Below, piece after piece: positions 56,401 through 63,031 of a stretch of DNA of 64,000 nucleotides (position 1 is the first letter of the stretch; every line of letters starts with the position of its first letter). The notes under the pieces were generated by a model, which did not search any database, was not told where the DNA came from, and saw only the letters and a program-made list of their open reading frames with translations. This stretch comes from JALFST01 sp022779285 (lineage in GTDB: Bacteria > Bacillota > Clostridia > Tissierellales > Peptoniphilaceae). The stretch lies in NCBI GenBank assembly GCA_050313895.1, contig JBNPMI010000003.1; one strand, given 5' to 3'. Made by a program: the position numbers and the translations under genes.

Positions 56401-56962
56401 GGTTGATTTTTTGAAAAAGCAGATGGAGGATCTCACCAAATCAAAAGCGGATATTGAGGAATTGATCGGAGATCTGGACCATACGATGCGAGAAGCGTTT
56501 GAAACAGGCTTTCAGCAAATCAACGAACAGTATAATCGCATTTTCCGGATTCTGTTCGGAGGAGGCCATGCAAGGCTGTCTCTGGATGGCGGAGATCTGC
56601 TTTCTGCCGGGATCGAAATCGAGGCGCAGCCGCCGGGCAAGAAGCTGCAAAGCCTTGCTCTTTTATCGGGAGGAGAAAGGTCCATGACGGCATTAGCTCT
56701 CCTCTTTGCGATCTTTGCGATTCATCCGACACCGTTTTGTATTCTTGATGAAATCGATGCTTCTCTTGACGAAGCGAATATCGGCCGTTATGTCAATTTC
56801 TTACAGACCTTGACGGATACCACACAATTCCTGGTGATTACGCACAGAAAGACGACAATGGAGCTGGCACAAACACTCTATGGAGTTACGATGGAAAAAG
56901 GGATAACCAAGGTGGTGGCATTAAAGCTCTCGGACTATGATCAAGAGAACAATTCGCTATAG
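53423..56962 (+). CDS. smc: Chromosome segregation ATPase SMC
   Basis: The condensin ATPase core, 1179 residues. It opens RLKSLELYGFKSFADKV, has Walker A VGPNGSGKSNI (about 31-41), two long coiled coils, a hinge domain (about 510-660, IHVKSPYETAIDVVLGGSLQ within it), signature LLSGGERSMTALAL and Walker B FCILDEIDASLDE near the C-terminus. The start codon is GTG with GGAGAAATC before it. rnc-smc-ftsY is a conserved Gram-positive order. The ScpA/ScpB partners are not in the window. Confidence 0.98.
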   Translation: MRLKSLELYGFKSFADKVKLTFHENFEAIVGPNGSGKSNISDAIRWVLGEQSAKALRGEKMEDVIFSGTEKKPQMNLAQVTITFDNSDGSIPLPYEEVSVSRKVYRSGESQYLINHQIVRRKDVHELFLDTGVGKDGYSMIGQGRIEDILSSRSEDRRAIFEEAAGISKLKYKKTEAERRLDRTASHLEKVLGDFHIKEQELRILKKQADNARLGYKLTQELEQHELSLLQMQLDQVEEKVCKNQADTQKLQADRDACFSENMQIEEALSPFRQSMDSYDAEHDRLQGVIRSLELRLQQEESDQAIRSQEQSFRSREMERIAEESAVRLEQIRKLRVEEEALKKEKSEIERKLHSLIEKLSGDADEGSGPFEELEKKLHEARKTQTDLTAKLSILEFERHSQEEADRRLAEEQKQKGAELQILAQELRSETEWIAKRKEALKNAADQLQDTQTQLHQNEEQRAVLEKKIEEISLEDRKQEAEQARVFSEQRVVQSLIDHYEGYSKSVQRLLRLGDQEPAIRAKFRGTLADLIHVKSPYETAIDVVLGGSLQNIVVNTEKDARDLIQLLKERRLGRITFLPIEKIRGMKPVVSHAPQELMNACDALEFEEELRGIVEHFLARTTIVQNIDDAIALSHRSGFSNRIVSLEGDILSSWGSMVGGSVSKRSSASLLNREKQLEDFRETLQALEEKRKLHAEALVRFGEKKEALAADFSRHQNTVEHLRNTISTGREELALRESKLEMRRAKLSELETFLSQAAQYSEENYQSRKTDLQGQKKSLEEQIETLTAQLENIRKKTQESDKQKALLRSEKEYAQRDLLLSENRISDLEERLENLTEKEKSDQEALVSLKKQNDVSRAQDEQYIQDREKQSKEKIQFAEQLQKLEEGHHDIAQRVEKQLQRQNELKALIGDTDNQIYRLNLEMETLKNKKADLREAYREQYDLSLEDVENRLNKLTPVETTRAKVSSIKQQLSQIGYFNFDSIEEYEGLAEEVDFLKKQMEDLTKSKADIEELIGDLDHTMREAFETGFQQINEQYNRIFRILFGGGHARLSLDGGDLLSAGIEIEAQPPGKKLQSLALLSGGERSMTALALLFAIFAIHPTPFCILDEIDASLDEANIGRYVNFLQTLTDTTQFLVITHRKTTMELAQTLYGVTMEKGITKVVALKLSDYDQENNSL

Positions 56963-56973
56963 AAGGAGAACGC

Positions 56974-57894
56974 ATGGGATTTTTTGATAAGCTTAAAGAA
57001 GGACTCACAAAAACAAGAGCAAGCCTGAGCGGAGCATTCGACAATCTTTTTAACGGAAAAGCAACGATTGATGACGAGCTTTTCGATGAACTTGAAGAAA
57101 CATTAGTTACGGCGGATATCGGATTTGAAACGTCGATGACAATCATCGATGAGCTTCGAGATGTTGTGGCGGATGAGCATATCCGCGATCCGCAAAGAAT
57201 GCGTGAACGGCTTGTGGATATCATGACAGAAAAACTGGTGAAGGCATCGCGCCACGATTCCGTGATTGCCGAGGATCGGCCGACAGTGATTTTGGTGATC
57301 GGAGTCAATGGAGCCGGAAAGACAACTACTATCGGGAAATTGGCAAGCCTTTGGAAAAAAGAGGGAAAATCCGTCATGCTTGCGGCTGCCGATACATTTC
57401 GAGCGGCGGCCATCGATCAGCTTTCGGAATGGGGAAATCGCGCAGGAGTTCCTGTGATCCGCAGCGAAGAGGGCTCTGATCCCGCATCGGTTGTTTTTGA
57501 GGCAATTCAGGCGGCAAAGACACAAAAAACGGATATTCTCATCTGCGATACGGCGGGCAGATTGCATAACAAGAAAAATCTGATGAGTGAATTGGAAAAA
57601 ATCAATCGCATTATTGAGAGAGAATACGGTCAGGCACACCGTGAAGCATTCCTTGTTCTGGATGCCACGACAGGACAGAATGCGATTCTGCAGGCAAGAG
57701 AGTTCAATAAAGCCACAAACATCACAGGATTGATTCTCACGAAGCTTGATGGAACTGCGAAGGGCGGTGTAGTATACCCCCTGCAGCTCGAATGTCATGT
57801 TCCGGTCCGATTTATCGGAGTAGGCGAGCAAATAGAGGATCTCAGACCTTTTGATCCCGAAGAATTTGTACAGGCAATTTTTGCAAGAGATTAG
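56974..57894 (+). CDS. ftsY: Signal recognition particle receptor FtsY
   Basis: The SRP receptor GTPase that docks Ffh-ribosome complexes at the membrane. The 306-residue protein has an N domain (short acidic A region absent), P-loop GVNGAGKTTTIGKLA (about 110-124), AADTFRAAAIDQL, DTAGRLHNKKNLMSEL, TKLDGTAKGG and GVGEQIEDLRPFDPEEFV. AGAAGGAGAACGC precedes the start. A terminator follows, then the accessory island. Its partner ffh lies at 61284. Confidence 0.97.
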   Translation: MGFFDKLKEGLTKTRASLSGAFDNLFNGKATIDDELFDELEETLVTADIGFETSMTIIDELRDVVADEHIRDPQRMRERLVDIMTEKLVKASRHDSVIAEDRPTVILVIGVNGAGKTTTIGKLASLWKKEGKSVMLAAADTFRAAAIDQLSEWGNRAGVPVIRSEEGSDPASVVFEAIQAAKTQKTDILICDTAGRLHNKKNLMSELEKINRIIEREYGQAHREAFLVLDATTGQNAILQAREFNKATNITGLILTKLDGTAKGGVVYPLQLECHVPVRFIGVGEQIEDLRPFDPEEFVQAIFARD

Positions 57895-57937
57895 TTTCCG
57901 GCTTTCCAATGAGCCGTAAAACAATTTTGTAACAGAT

Positions 57938-57990
57938 CCCATGAAAAGCTCTGATTATGGTTTTTTGATCAGGTTTTCATGGGGTTTTTA
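57938..57990 (+). terminator. Rho-independent terminator after ftsY
   Basis: CCCATGAAAA (57938-57947) pairs with TTTTCATGGG (57974-57983), followed by GTTTTTA. An inner CTGAT/ATCAG can extend the stem. It marks the end of the rpmF-ftsY region and the left border of the accessory island. Confidence 0.85.
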
Positions 57991-58476
57991 TGTTGACAGC
58001 ATGCAAGAGAGATCTTTTTAAAAATAATCAATTTGTCAGTAGAAAACTTACAAGCGACAGGCTTAAGGTGATCGTTTCCAGGGAGAATCCTTTAGCGAAC
58101 GGGACAGAATGCACAATAAAAGAGATCGAAAAACAAAAGTATATTACAAAGGGAGAAAAATCATCCCAAACTAAATTTTTGAGCAAAATATTTGACAAGG
58201 CAAGCTGCACACTGAGCGATCAACTGATTATCAACAATCAGGAAGCAATTAAAGAAGCGGTACGTAAAAATATAGGCTTTGGAATCATGTCAGAGAAGGC
58301 GGTAGAAACGAAATTATGAAGAGGAAAGTATCAAAACATTGGAGATAGCAGGCGTAGATCTTTCCGGAGACATTGAATACGTATATATTAAGGACACATT
58401 TCTTACTCCCGCAGCAAAAGAGTTTATAAGAATTGCCAATGAAATCTATCAGGGTGAAGATTTCGAAACGGAATAG
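57990..58476 (+). pseudogene. LysR-type regulator, C-terminal remnant with frameshift
   Basis: The first 109 codons (57990-58319) read as the substrate-binding domain of a LysR family regulator: LTSDRLKVIVSRENPLA, LIINNQEAIKEAVRKNIGFG. The frame then breaks: relative to the second copy at 60543, an extra base near 58313 shifts it. The continuation TLEIAGVDLSGDI and TPAAKEFIRIANEIYQGEDF is found in the +1 frame up to TAG at 58474-58476. The N-terminal helix-turn-helix is missing and there is no Shine-Dalgarno sequence at the start, since the ATG follows the terminator T-run. I take it as a dead gene. Confidence 0.8.
58271..58476 (+). repeat. Direct repeat copy 1 (LysR 3' end)
   Basis: This 206-bp segment starts TATAGGCTTTGGAATCA and ends at the LysR stop. 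A second copy with roughly nine in ten positions identical by eye is at 60543-60745, in the same direction. The two flank the ABC transporter and peptide genes. Confidence 0.88.
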
Positions 58477-58501
58477 GACGAAGAGAATATTGCATATGAT
58501 G

Positions 58502-58510
58502 TGCTAAAAT
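58502..58510 (+). promoter_or_regulatory. Candidate extended -10 promoter of the exporter cassette
   Basis: TGC followed by TAAAAT (58505-58510) lies 49 bases before the ABC gene start. There is no convincing -35 at 16-18 bp. It is the only promoter-like element I see between repeat copy 1 and the ABC gene. Confidence 0.35.
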
Positions 58511-58559
58511 AATGAAAACAATGAACTAAAGAAGTTTAATCTATTAAGTGAGGCGTAAG

Positions 58560-60197
58560 ATGATACGAAAATATGTTCAAAAGGAATCTAAACTACTGCT
58601 TCTAAACATTATGTTCGCTGCATTAGCTGTTGTTCTTATGCTTACAGCAGCAGTCACCATGGGGAAAATTGTAGATGTCGCGCAACGCTCGAATTTTAGA
58701 GTGCTTGTTCAGTATGCTGTCATTTCGGTTCTCTTATTGCTGAGCCTTTGGCTTGTTAATGTTGTCTCGAAATTTTTTCAAAGTAAATTTCAAGCGAATA
58801 TCAGCATGGGAATAAAAAATGACATTGTTCAAACCTTAATGAACAGCTCCATGGAGGTTTTCAATGCGCATGGATTTGATTATTATTTTAATCTCATAAG
58901 CAATGATGTAGAGACATTGAGAACCGGTTTTTTAGCCAGTATTTCGGGCGTTATCATTAATGCAATTGGAACAGTTGTCTCTTCTGCTTTTTTGATTTCC
59001 TTTCATCCTGTGCTTTTTTTTATCAGCATAGTTTTATCTTTATTACCATTAGCGATCAGCAACTTATTCCTGAATCCCATGGAGAAGGCTACTCAAAATA
59101 AATCAGATGCAAATGAGCATCATATCGAGAATATGCATGAGCTTATTTATGGGTTAGATCTTATAAAGCGTTCCGGTAAATCTCGAATTTTTTTGGATAA
59201 GTTTAATGAAAACAATGCTAAATTATTTCAAGAGATCGTTAGGTTAGATACAGTATATACTTTTGCCAATCGGGGAATGTGGACAATGAGCAGTCTCATT
59301 CAGGTCATTTTAATTTTTCTATGTGCAATTTTCATTATGCACGGGAAAATGACCCCGGGCACCCTTGTATCGGTAGTGATATTAGTTACGTATTTTAGTG
59401 AATATATTACTAATTTTATAAATAATTTAATGGAAATGCGTTCCTACAAGCCAATTATCAATAAGCTCAGTCCATATTTAGAGGATGAGAAACGTCCAAA
59501 ACGCAATGATATGAAGGCTTTTGATAAAAAGGACAATATAGAGACAGAGATGGAAGGGTCAAATTCAGTAATCTCTTTTCAAAATGTTGATTTTTCCTTT
59601 GACGATAAGACTATTTTTGATGAACTATCCTTTGAAGTATTCAAAAATCAGTGCATGGCTATTATTGGGAAAAGCGGAGTAGGAAAATCAACTTTAATTA
59701 AGTTGATTCTGAAGTTTTATATGTCTTATACAGGCAATATTTATGTTGAAAATGAAAATTTACGGGATATTGAAGAGGCGGAACTTTATAAGGATGTCTA
59801 TTTAGTTCCTCAAGATTCATATATTTTTAAAATGAGCTTGTTTCATAATGTTTCTATGTATGATGAGGCCACAGAAGAGAACTTAAATCATGTTGAGAAA
59901 ATACTGGATTTTATGAATCTGAAACATTTAATTGATGTTTATGGCTTGAATGACAAATACCTTGAAGCCGATAATCTTTCAGGCGGAGAGAAAAAAAGGA
60001 TATCTATCGCCAGAGGTCTGTATCAGAGGTCAAGAATCCTTCTGTTTGACGAGCCAACAGCTTCTCTTGACCCGGTTCAAACGGAAAAAATTAATGAACT
60101 TATTTTTAATATGGAGGGAGTCACAAGGCTTGTTGTAACTCACAACTGGGATACGGAATACTTAGAAAAATTTGATTCCGTCTTAAGGCTTTCATGA
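58560..60197 (+). CDS. ABC transporter, fused permease/ATPase (exporter type)
   Basis: A 545-residue half-transporter. About six membrane spans lie in residues 10-285 (for example IMFAALAVVLMLTAAV and VLILVTYF-type segments). The nucleotide-binding domain runs from about 336, with Walker A GKSGVGKST (370-378), Q-loop VPQDS, signature LSGGE (473-477), Walker B ILLFDEPTASLD and H-loop VVTHNWD. It has no C39 peptidase domain and probably works as a homodimer. The C-terminus stops soon after the H-loop. ATG 58560 follows GTGAGG; GTG 58548 is an alternative. It is AT-rich with codon use unlike its neighbours. The position before a Cys-rich peptide suggests peptide export or self-protection. Confidence 0.9.
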   Translation: MIRKYVQKESKLLLLNIMFAALAVVLMLTAAVTMGKIVDVAQRSNFRVLVQYAVISVLLLLSLWLVNVVSKFFQSKFQANISMGIKNDIVQTLMNSSMEVFNAHGFDYYFNLISNDVETLRTGFLASISGVIINAIGTVVSSAFLISFHPVLFFISIVLSLLPLAISNLFLNPMEKATQNKSDANEHHIENMHELIYGLDLIKRSGKSRIFLDKFNENNAKLFQEIVRLDTVYTFANRGMWTMSSLIQVILIFLCAIFIMHGKMTPGTLVSVVILVTYFSEYITNFINNLMEMRSYKPIINKLSPYLEDEKRPKRNDMKAFDKKDNIETEMEGSNSVISFQNVDFSFDDKTIFDELSFEVFKNQCMAIIGKSGVGKSTLIKLILKFYMSYTGNIYVENENLRDIEEAELYKDVYLVPQDSYIFKMSLFHNVSMYDEATEENLNHVEKILDFMNLKHLIDVYGLNDKYLEADNLSGGEKKRISIARGLYQRSRILLFDEPTASLDPVQTEKINELIFNMEGVTRLVVTHNWDTEYLEKFDSVLRLS

Positions 60198-60310
60198 AAA
60201 ACGTTTTATTATGTGAAACGACAAGAATCAGAAATCGAGTTTTTTTCAATCAAATATCAAATGCTTATCTATTACAAAGATTGCTTTGTAATAGGTACAT
60301 AGAATTATAA
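60194..60310 (+). CDS. Short ORF coupled to the ABC gene, unknown
   Basis: A 38-residue ORF whose ATG overlaps the ABC stop codon (ATGA). It starts MKNVLLCETTRIRN, has no recognised domain and is basic overall. Its 3' part contains a perfect hairpin (60269-60294), and its stop is 11 bases before the peptide start. It may be a real coupled small protein, or the decayed start of a second half-transporter gene. Neither is supported by more than position. Confidence 0.35.
   Translation: MKNVLLCETTRIRNRVFFNQISNAYLLQRLLCNRYIEL
60269..60294 (+). promoter_or_regulatory. Perfect 11-bp hairpin before the peptide gene
   Basis: CTATTACAAAG (60269-60279), loop ATTG and CTTTGTAATAG (60284-60294) pair without mismatch. 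No T-run follows, so it is not a typical terminator. It lies 27 bases before the peptide start codon and could be an mRNA processing or stability element that separates peptide mRNA from exporter mRNA. Confidence 0.6.
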
Positions 60311-60321
60311 AAGGGAGATAA

Positions 60322-60447
60322 ATGCATGGGAAGCTTATTGGATGGAATTCAGTAGACTTCAGTTCTAAATTATTTGGTACGGTTGAAACTCTTGTGAGAC
60401 CACGGACAGGTTGTGGTGCAGTAATTGCATGTGGCGGATGTGCATAA
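60322..60447 (+). CDS. Cys/Gly-rich 41-residue peptide, candidate RiPP or bacteriocin precursor
   Basis: The ORF follows AAAAGGGAG at ideal spacing. The N-terminal 28 residues (MHGKLIGWNSVDFSSKLF, then GTVETLVRPR) look like a leader. The last 13 are TGCGAVIACGGCA, with cysteines at 31, 37 and 40 and small residues between. The leader-like part with TVET just before a Cys/Gly tail recalls clostridial Cys-rich precursor peptides with TVEA ends (from memory). No modification enzyme (radical SAM, LanM, YcaO) is encoded nearby, so the maturation route is unknown. It lies 125 bases after an ABC exporter and before a terminator hairpin. Alternatives are a pheromone or a small metal-binding peptide. 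Confidence 0.7.
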   Translation: MHGKLIGWNSVDFSSKLFGTVETLVRPRTGCGAVIACGGCA

Positions 60448-60462
60448 TTTTTTAGGAATACA

Positions 60463-60504
60463 ATGATTTTGAAAGATGTATCGTTTAGCAAATCAGGTGT
60501 ATGA
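60463..60504 (+). pseudogene. Stub resembling the start of an ABC ATPase gene
   Basis: After AGGAATAC an ATG opens 13 codons, MILKDVSFSKSGV, then TGA. The reading is a typical first beta strand of an ABC nucleotide-binding domain (compare ISFQNVDFSF in the exporter). Its stop lies inside the left arm of the terminator hairpin. It may be the left-over start of a deleted immunity or exporter gene. With 13 residues, chance cannot be excluded. Confidence 0.35.
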
Positions 60505-60540
60505 GTTTAAAACTCGGTTCATACACCTGATGTAATTTTG
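60493..60540 (+). terminator. Terminator-like hairpin closing the peptide cassette
   Basis: TCAGGTGTATGA (60493-60504) pairs perfectly with TCATACACCTGA (60519-60530). The loop holds another short palindrome, GAGTTTAAAACTC. A T-rich stretch (TGTAATTTTG) follows, though it is not a clean U-run. Confidence 0.65.
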
Positions 60541-60542
60541 TG

Positions 60543-60745
60543 TATAGGCTTTGGAATCACGTCAGAGAAGGCGGTAGAAACGGAATTCAAAGAGGAAAGT
60601 ATCAAAACATTGGAGATAGCAGGCGTAGACCTTTCCGGAGACATTGACTATATATATCAAGGACATATTTCTTACTCCCGCAGCAAAAGAGTTTTTAAGA
60701 ATTGCCAATGAAATCTGTCAGGATGGAGATTTCGAAACGGTATGA
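60543..60745 (+). repeat. Direct repeat copy 2 (LysR 3' end)
   Basis: This 203-bp segment matches 58271-58476. In this copy the 5' frame is intact past the site where copy 1 is shifted (ETEFKEESIKTLEIAG reads through). It then lost two bases in the TATATATA stretch near 60655, so it is frameshifted later. It ends at TGA 60743-60745. Nothing upstream of TATAGGC in this copy resembles LysR. Between here and ylxM there is only the ylxM promoter region. Confidence 0.88.
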
Positions 60746-60872
60746 GGCACGAAGAAAAATGCCGAGCAATGAGCTTCTACTCAGCTGTGCCGTTTTGCAT
60801 TTGATGGAAAGCATCGCGGGGCTTTGCCTTTCACCGGCAATCCGCCTCTTAGATGCTGTCAATAAAAAATGC

Positions 60873-60900
60873 TTGACAGAGATGGATAACGTGATAAAAT
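60873..60900 (+). promoter_or_regulatory. Promoter of the ylxM-ffh-rpsP operon
   Basis: TTGACA (60873-60878) and TAAAAT (60895-60900) with a 16-bp spacer, 28 bases before the ylxM start. It makes the SRP/ribosomal operon independent of the cassette upstream. Confidence 0.8.
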
Positions 60901-60928
60901 ACCAATGTTCGCGAGATGGGAGGAAAAC

Positions 60929-61270
60929 ATGGATCCAAATATTCGCATTGATATGCTCTATCAGATCTATGGATCCTTTTTGACCGTAAAGCAACAGGAT
61001 ATGATTGTGGCACACTATTACGAGGATTTGTCTCTTACGGAAATCGGAGAGAATCTTGAGATTTCCAAGCAGGCGGTCTCGAATCAGCTGAATCGGGCGG
61101 TTCGTAAAATGGAACATATGGAATCCGTCTTGGGAGTGCTTCATTTCCGAAGTCGGGCGGAGCGTCTCTTTCCTGTGTGGGAAGAGCTTCTGCAACAGGA
61201 TGGAAGGCCGGAAGCGGCAGAGGTCAGGAGCTTTCTGGAAGAACTTCATTCGAAAGCGGATTCGGAATAG
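60929..61270 (+). CDS. ylxM: YlxM/p13-like helix-turn-helix protein
   Basis: A 113-residue protein of the UPF0122 family, always near ffh, with a sigma-70 region 4-like helix-turn-helix: LTVKQQDMIVAHYYEDLSL and EIGENLEISKQAVSNQLNRA. In Streptococcus it modulates SRP pathway activity. ATG 60929 follows GGGAGGAAAAC; the reading from 60905 has no Shine-Dalgarno sequence. It begins the ffh operon. Confidence 0.93.
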   Translation: MDPNIRIDMLYQIYGSFLTVKQQDMIVAHYYEDLSLTEIGENLEISKQAVSNQLNRAVRKMEHMESVLGVLHFRSRAERLFPVWEELLQQDGRPEAAEVRSFLEELHSKADSE

Positions 61271-61283
61271 AGAGGGGGCGCCA

Positions 61284-62621
61284 TTGTTTGAAAATTTAGC
61301 GGAGCGCTTGCAGCAAACCTTCGCCAATCTGACCCGTAAGGGGAAGCTGGATGAAAAGGATGTTGAGCAGGCGATGCGAGAGATTCGTCTCGCATTGCTG
61401 GAGGCGGATGTGAGCTATAAAGTGGTCAAGGATTTTGTAGCACGCACCAAGGAAAAAGCCATTGGAGAAAATGTGATGAAATCACTGACTCCGGGACAGA
61501 TGGTGGTCAAAATTGTGAAGGAGCAGCTTATTGATTTGATGAGCGATCCCGATCAATCGCTGCGATACTCCTCAAATGCTCCGACAATCATTTTGATGTG
61601 CGGTTTGCAGGGTGCAGGAAAAACAACTCATGCGGCGAAGCTGGCAAGGCTGTATCTCAAAAAGGGGAAGCGCCCCCTGCTGGTCGCATGCGATGTCTAT
61701 CGTCCTGCCGCAATCAAACAGCTTCAGGTGGTGGGGGAGCAGGCAGGAGCTCCTGTCTTTGAGATGGGAACCGATGTCAATCCTGTTACGATCGCTCAGA
61801 AGGCGGTTGAGGATGCTCGAAGAACCGGTAAGGATCCTGTAATTATCGATACTGCCGGTCGTTTGCAGATCGATGAGGCTCTTATGGAGGAGCTTCGCGA
61901 GATGAAAGCGCATATTCCGGTAACGGAAACTCTCTTAGTGGTCGATGCCATGACAGGGCAGGAAGCTGTCAATGTTGCTAAAGCATTTAACGAGCAAATT
62001 GATCTGACGGGCGTCGTGCTGTCGAAGATGGACGGTGATGCGCGCGGCGGTGCAGCGCTTTCCGTACGCGCTGTTACTCAAAAGCCGATCAAGCTCGTAG
62101 GCACGGGTGAAAAGCTGGATGATTTAGAGGAATTTCATCCCGATCGTCTTGTCGGACGCATTCTCGGCATGGGAGATGTGCTTACACTGATTGAGAAGGC
62201 GGAGCAAACCATCGATAAAGAGCAGGCGAAGGAGATGGAGAAAAAGCTTCGTTCCCAGAAGTATGATCTCAACGATTTCTATTCGCAGATTCAACAAATG
62301 AAAAAATTGGGGCCTTTAGAGAATCTGTTGACGATGATTCCGGGGATCAACGCGAAAATGCTGGACAATGTCAACCTGGATGGAAAACAGATTGCTCATA
62401 TGGAGGCCATTATTACATCGATGACTCCGGAGGAAAGAGCGAACCCGGACAAGATCAATCCTTCCAGACGTACGAGAATTGCGAAGGGATCGGGAGTCGA
62501 TCCTGTATTGGTCAATCGGATGCTGAAGCAATTTAAGGACTCAAAAAAGATGATGAAGCAGGTAACGAAGCTTCAGAAAAAGGGCAAAAAGGGATTTTTT
62601 AAAAATCCGTTTTTCAAATAA
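61284..62621 (+). CDS. ffh: Signal recognition particle protein Ffh
   Basis: The SRP54 GTPase that binds signal sequences and 4.5S/6S RNA. The 445-residue protein has N domain FENLAERLQQTFANL, P-loop GLQGAGKTTHAAKLA (about 107-121), DTAGRLQIDEALMEEL, SKMDGDARGGAAL and an M domain with RIAKGSGVDPVLVNRMLKQF for RNA binding. The start is TTG 61284, after GAGAGGGGGC; an upstream reading from 61200 lies in ylxM. The final tail is Lys/Phe-rich and not methionine-rich. Confidence 0.97.
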   Translation: MFENLAERLQQTFANLTRKGKLDEKDVEQAMREIRLALLEADVSYKVVKDFVARTKEKAIGENVMKSLTPGQMVVKIVKEQLIDLMSDPDQSLRYSSNAPTIILMCGLQGAGKTTHAAKLARLYLKKGKRPLLVACDVYRPAAIKQLQVVGEQAGAPVFEMGTDVNPVTIAQKAVEDARRTGKDPVIIDTAGRLQIDEALMEELREMKAHIPVTETLLVVDAMTGQEAVNVAKAFNEQIDLTGVVLSKMDGDARGGAALSVRAVTQKPIKLVGTGEKLDDLEEFHPDRLVGRILGMGDVLTLIEKAEQTIDKEQAKEMEKKLRSQKYDLNDFYSQIQQMKKLGPLENLLTMIPGINAKMLDNVNLDGKQIAHMEAIITSMTPEERANPDKINPSRRTRIAKGSGVDPVLVNRMLKQFKDSKKMMKQVTKLQKKGKKGFFKNPFFK

Positions 62622-62630
62622 GGAGGAATC

Positions 62631-63029
62631 ATGGCAGTAAAAATCAGAATGAAACGTTTAGGAGCTAAGAAGCAGCCATTTTATCGTATCGTTGTTGCGG
62701 ATTCTCGCCGCGCACGCAATGGTCGCTTTATCGAAGAGTTGGGATTCTATAATCCTGTTTCCGAGCCTCGTATGTTCCGTATCAACGCGGACAAGGTGAA
62801 GACATGGATCTCCAACGGTGCAAAGCCTTCCGATACGGTGAATCGTCTCTTCAAGGAATATGGAGTTTTGGAAGCGAGCGGTCTTGTTGAGGCAGGTGTC
62901 TCCGCAGAGCGCAAGCCCAAAAAGGTAATCGAGTTTGAAGAGAAGGCATCGGCAAAGGATGCTGTGAAGGAAACTGAGAAAAACGAGGAACCGGAGCAAA
63001 AGACGGACAACGAAGAAGCCGAGGCTTAA
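62631..63029 (+). CDS. rpsP: 30S ribosomal protein S16 with acidic tail
   Basis: The S16 domain covers about 1-82: [39 protein letters not shown] and [17 protein letters not shown] further ~50 residues are Glu/Lys-rich and end in a strongly acidic stretch ([10 protein letters not shown], then DNEEAEA). S16 is usually about 80-90 residues, so this 132-residue form has a lineage-specific tail. AAGGAGGAATC precedes the start. Confidence 0.97.
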   Translation: MAVKIRMKRLGAKKQPFYRIVVADSRRARNGRFIEELGFYNPVSEPRMFRINADKVKTWISNGAKPSDTVNRLFKEYGVLEASGLVEAGVSAERKPKKVIEFEEKASAKDAVKETEKNEEPEQKTDNEEAEA

Positions 63030-63031
63030 TT

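Noticed and set aside
57103..57942. 279-codon minus-strand ORF inside ftsY
   Set aside because: Antisense shadow of a highly conserved gene; the Cys/Arg/Ile-rich product has no domain and no RBS.
57990..58319. Working LysR regulator of the exporter cassette
   Set aside because: The helix-turn-helix is missing, the frame is broken near 58313 and there is no RBS, so it cannot be a functional regulator.
60246..60491. 81-codon minus-strand ORF opposite the peptide gene
   Set aside because: It begins with TTG, has no Shine-Dalgarno sequence and no recognisable domain, and the plus-strand peptide ORF has a good RBS.
60695..61327. 210-codon minus-strand ORF across ylxM
   Set aside because: Overlaps ylxM, its promoter and the second LysR repeat; the product resembles no family.
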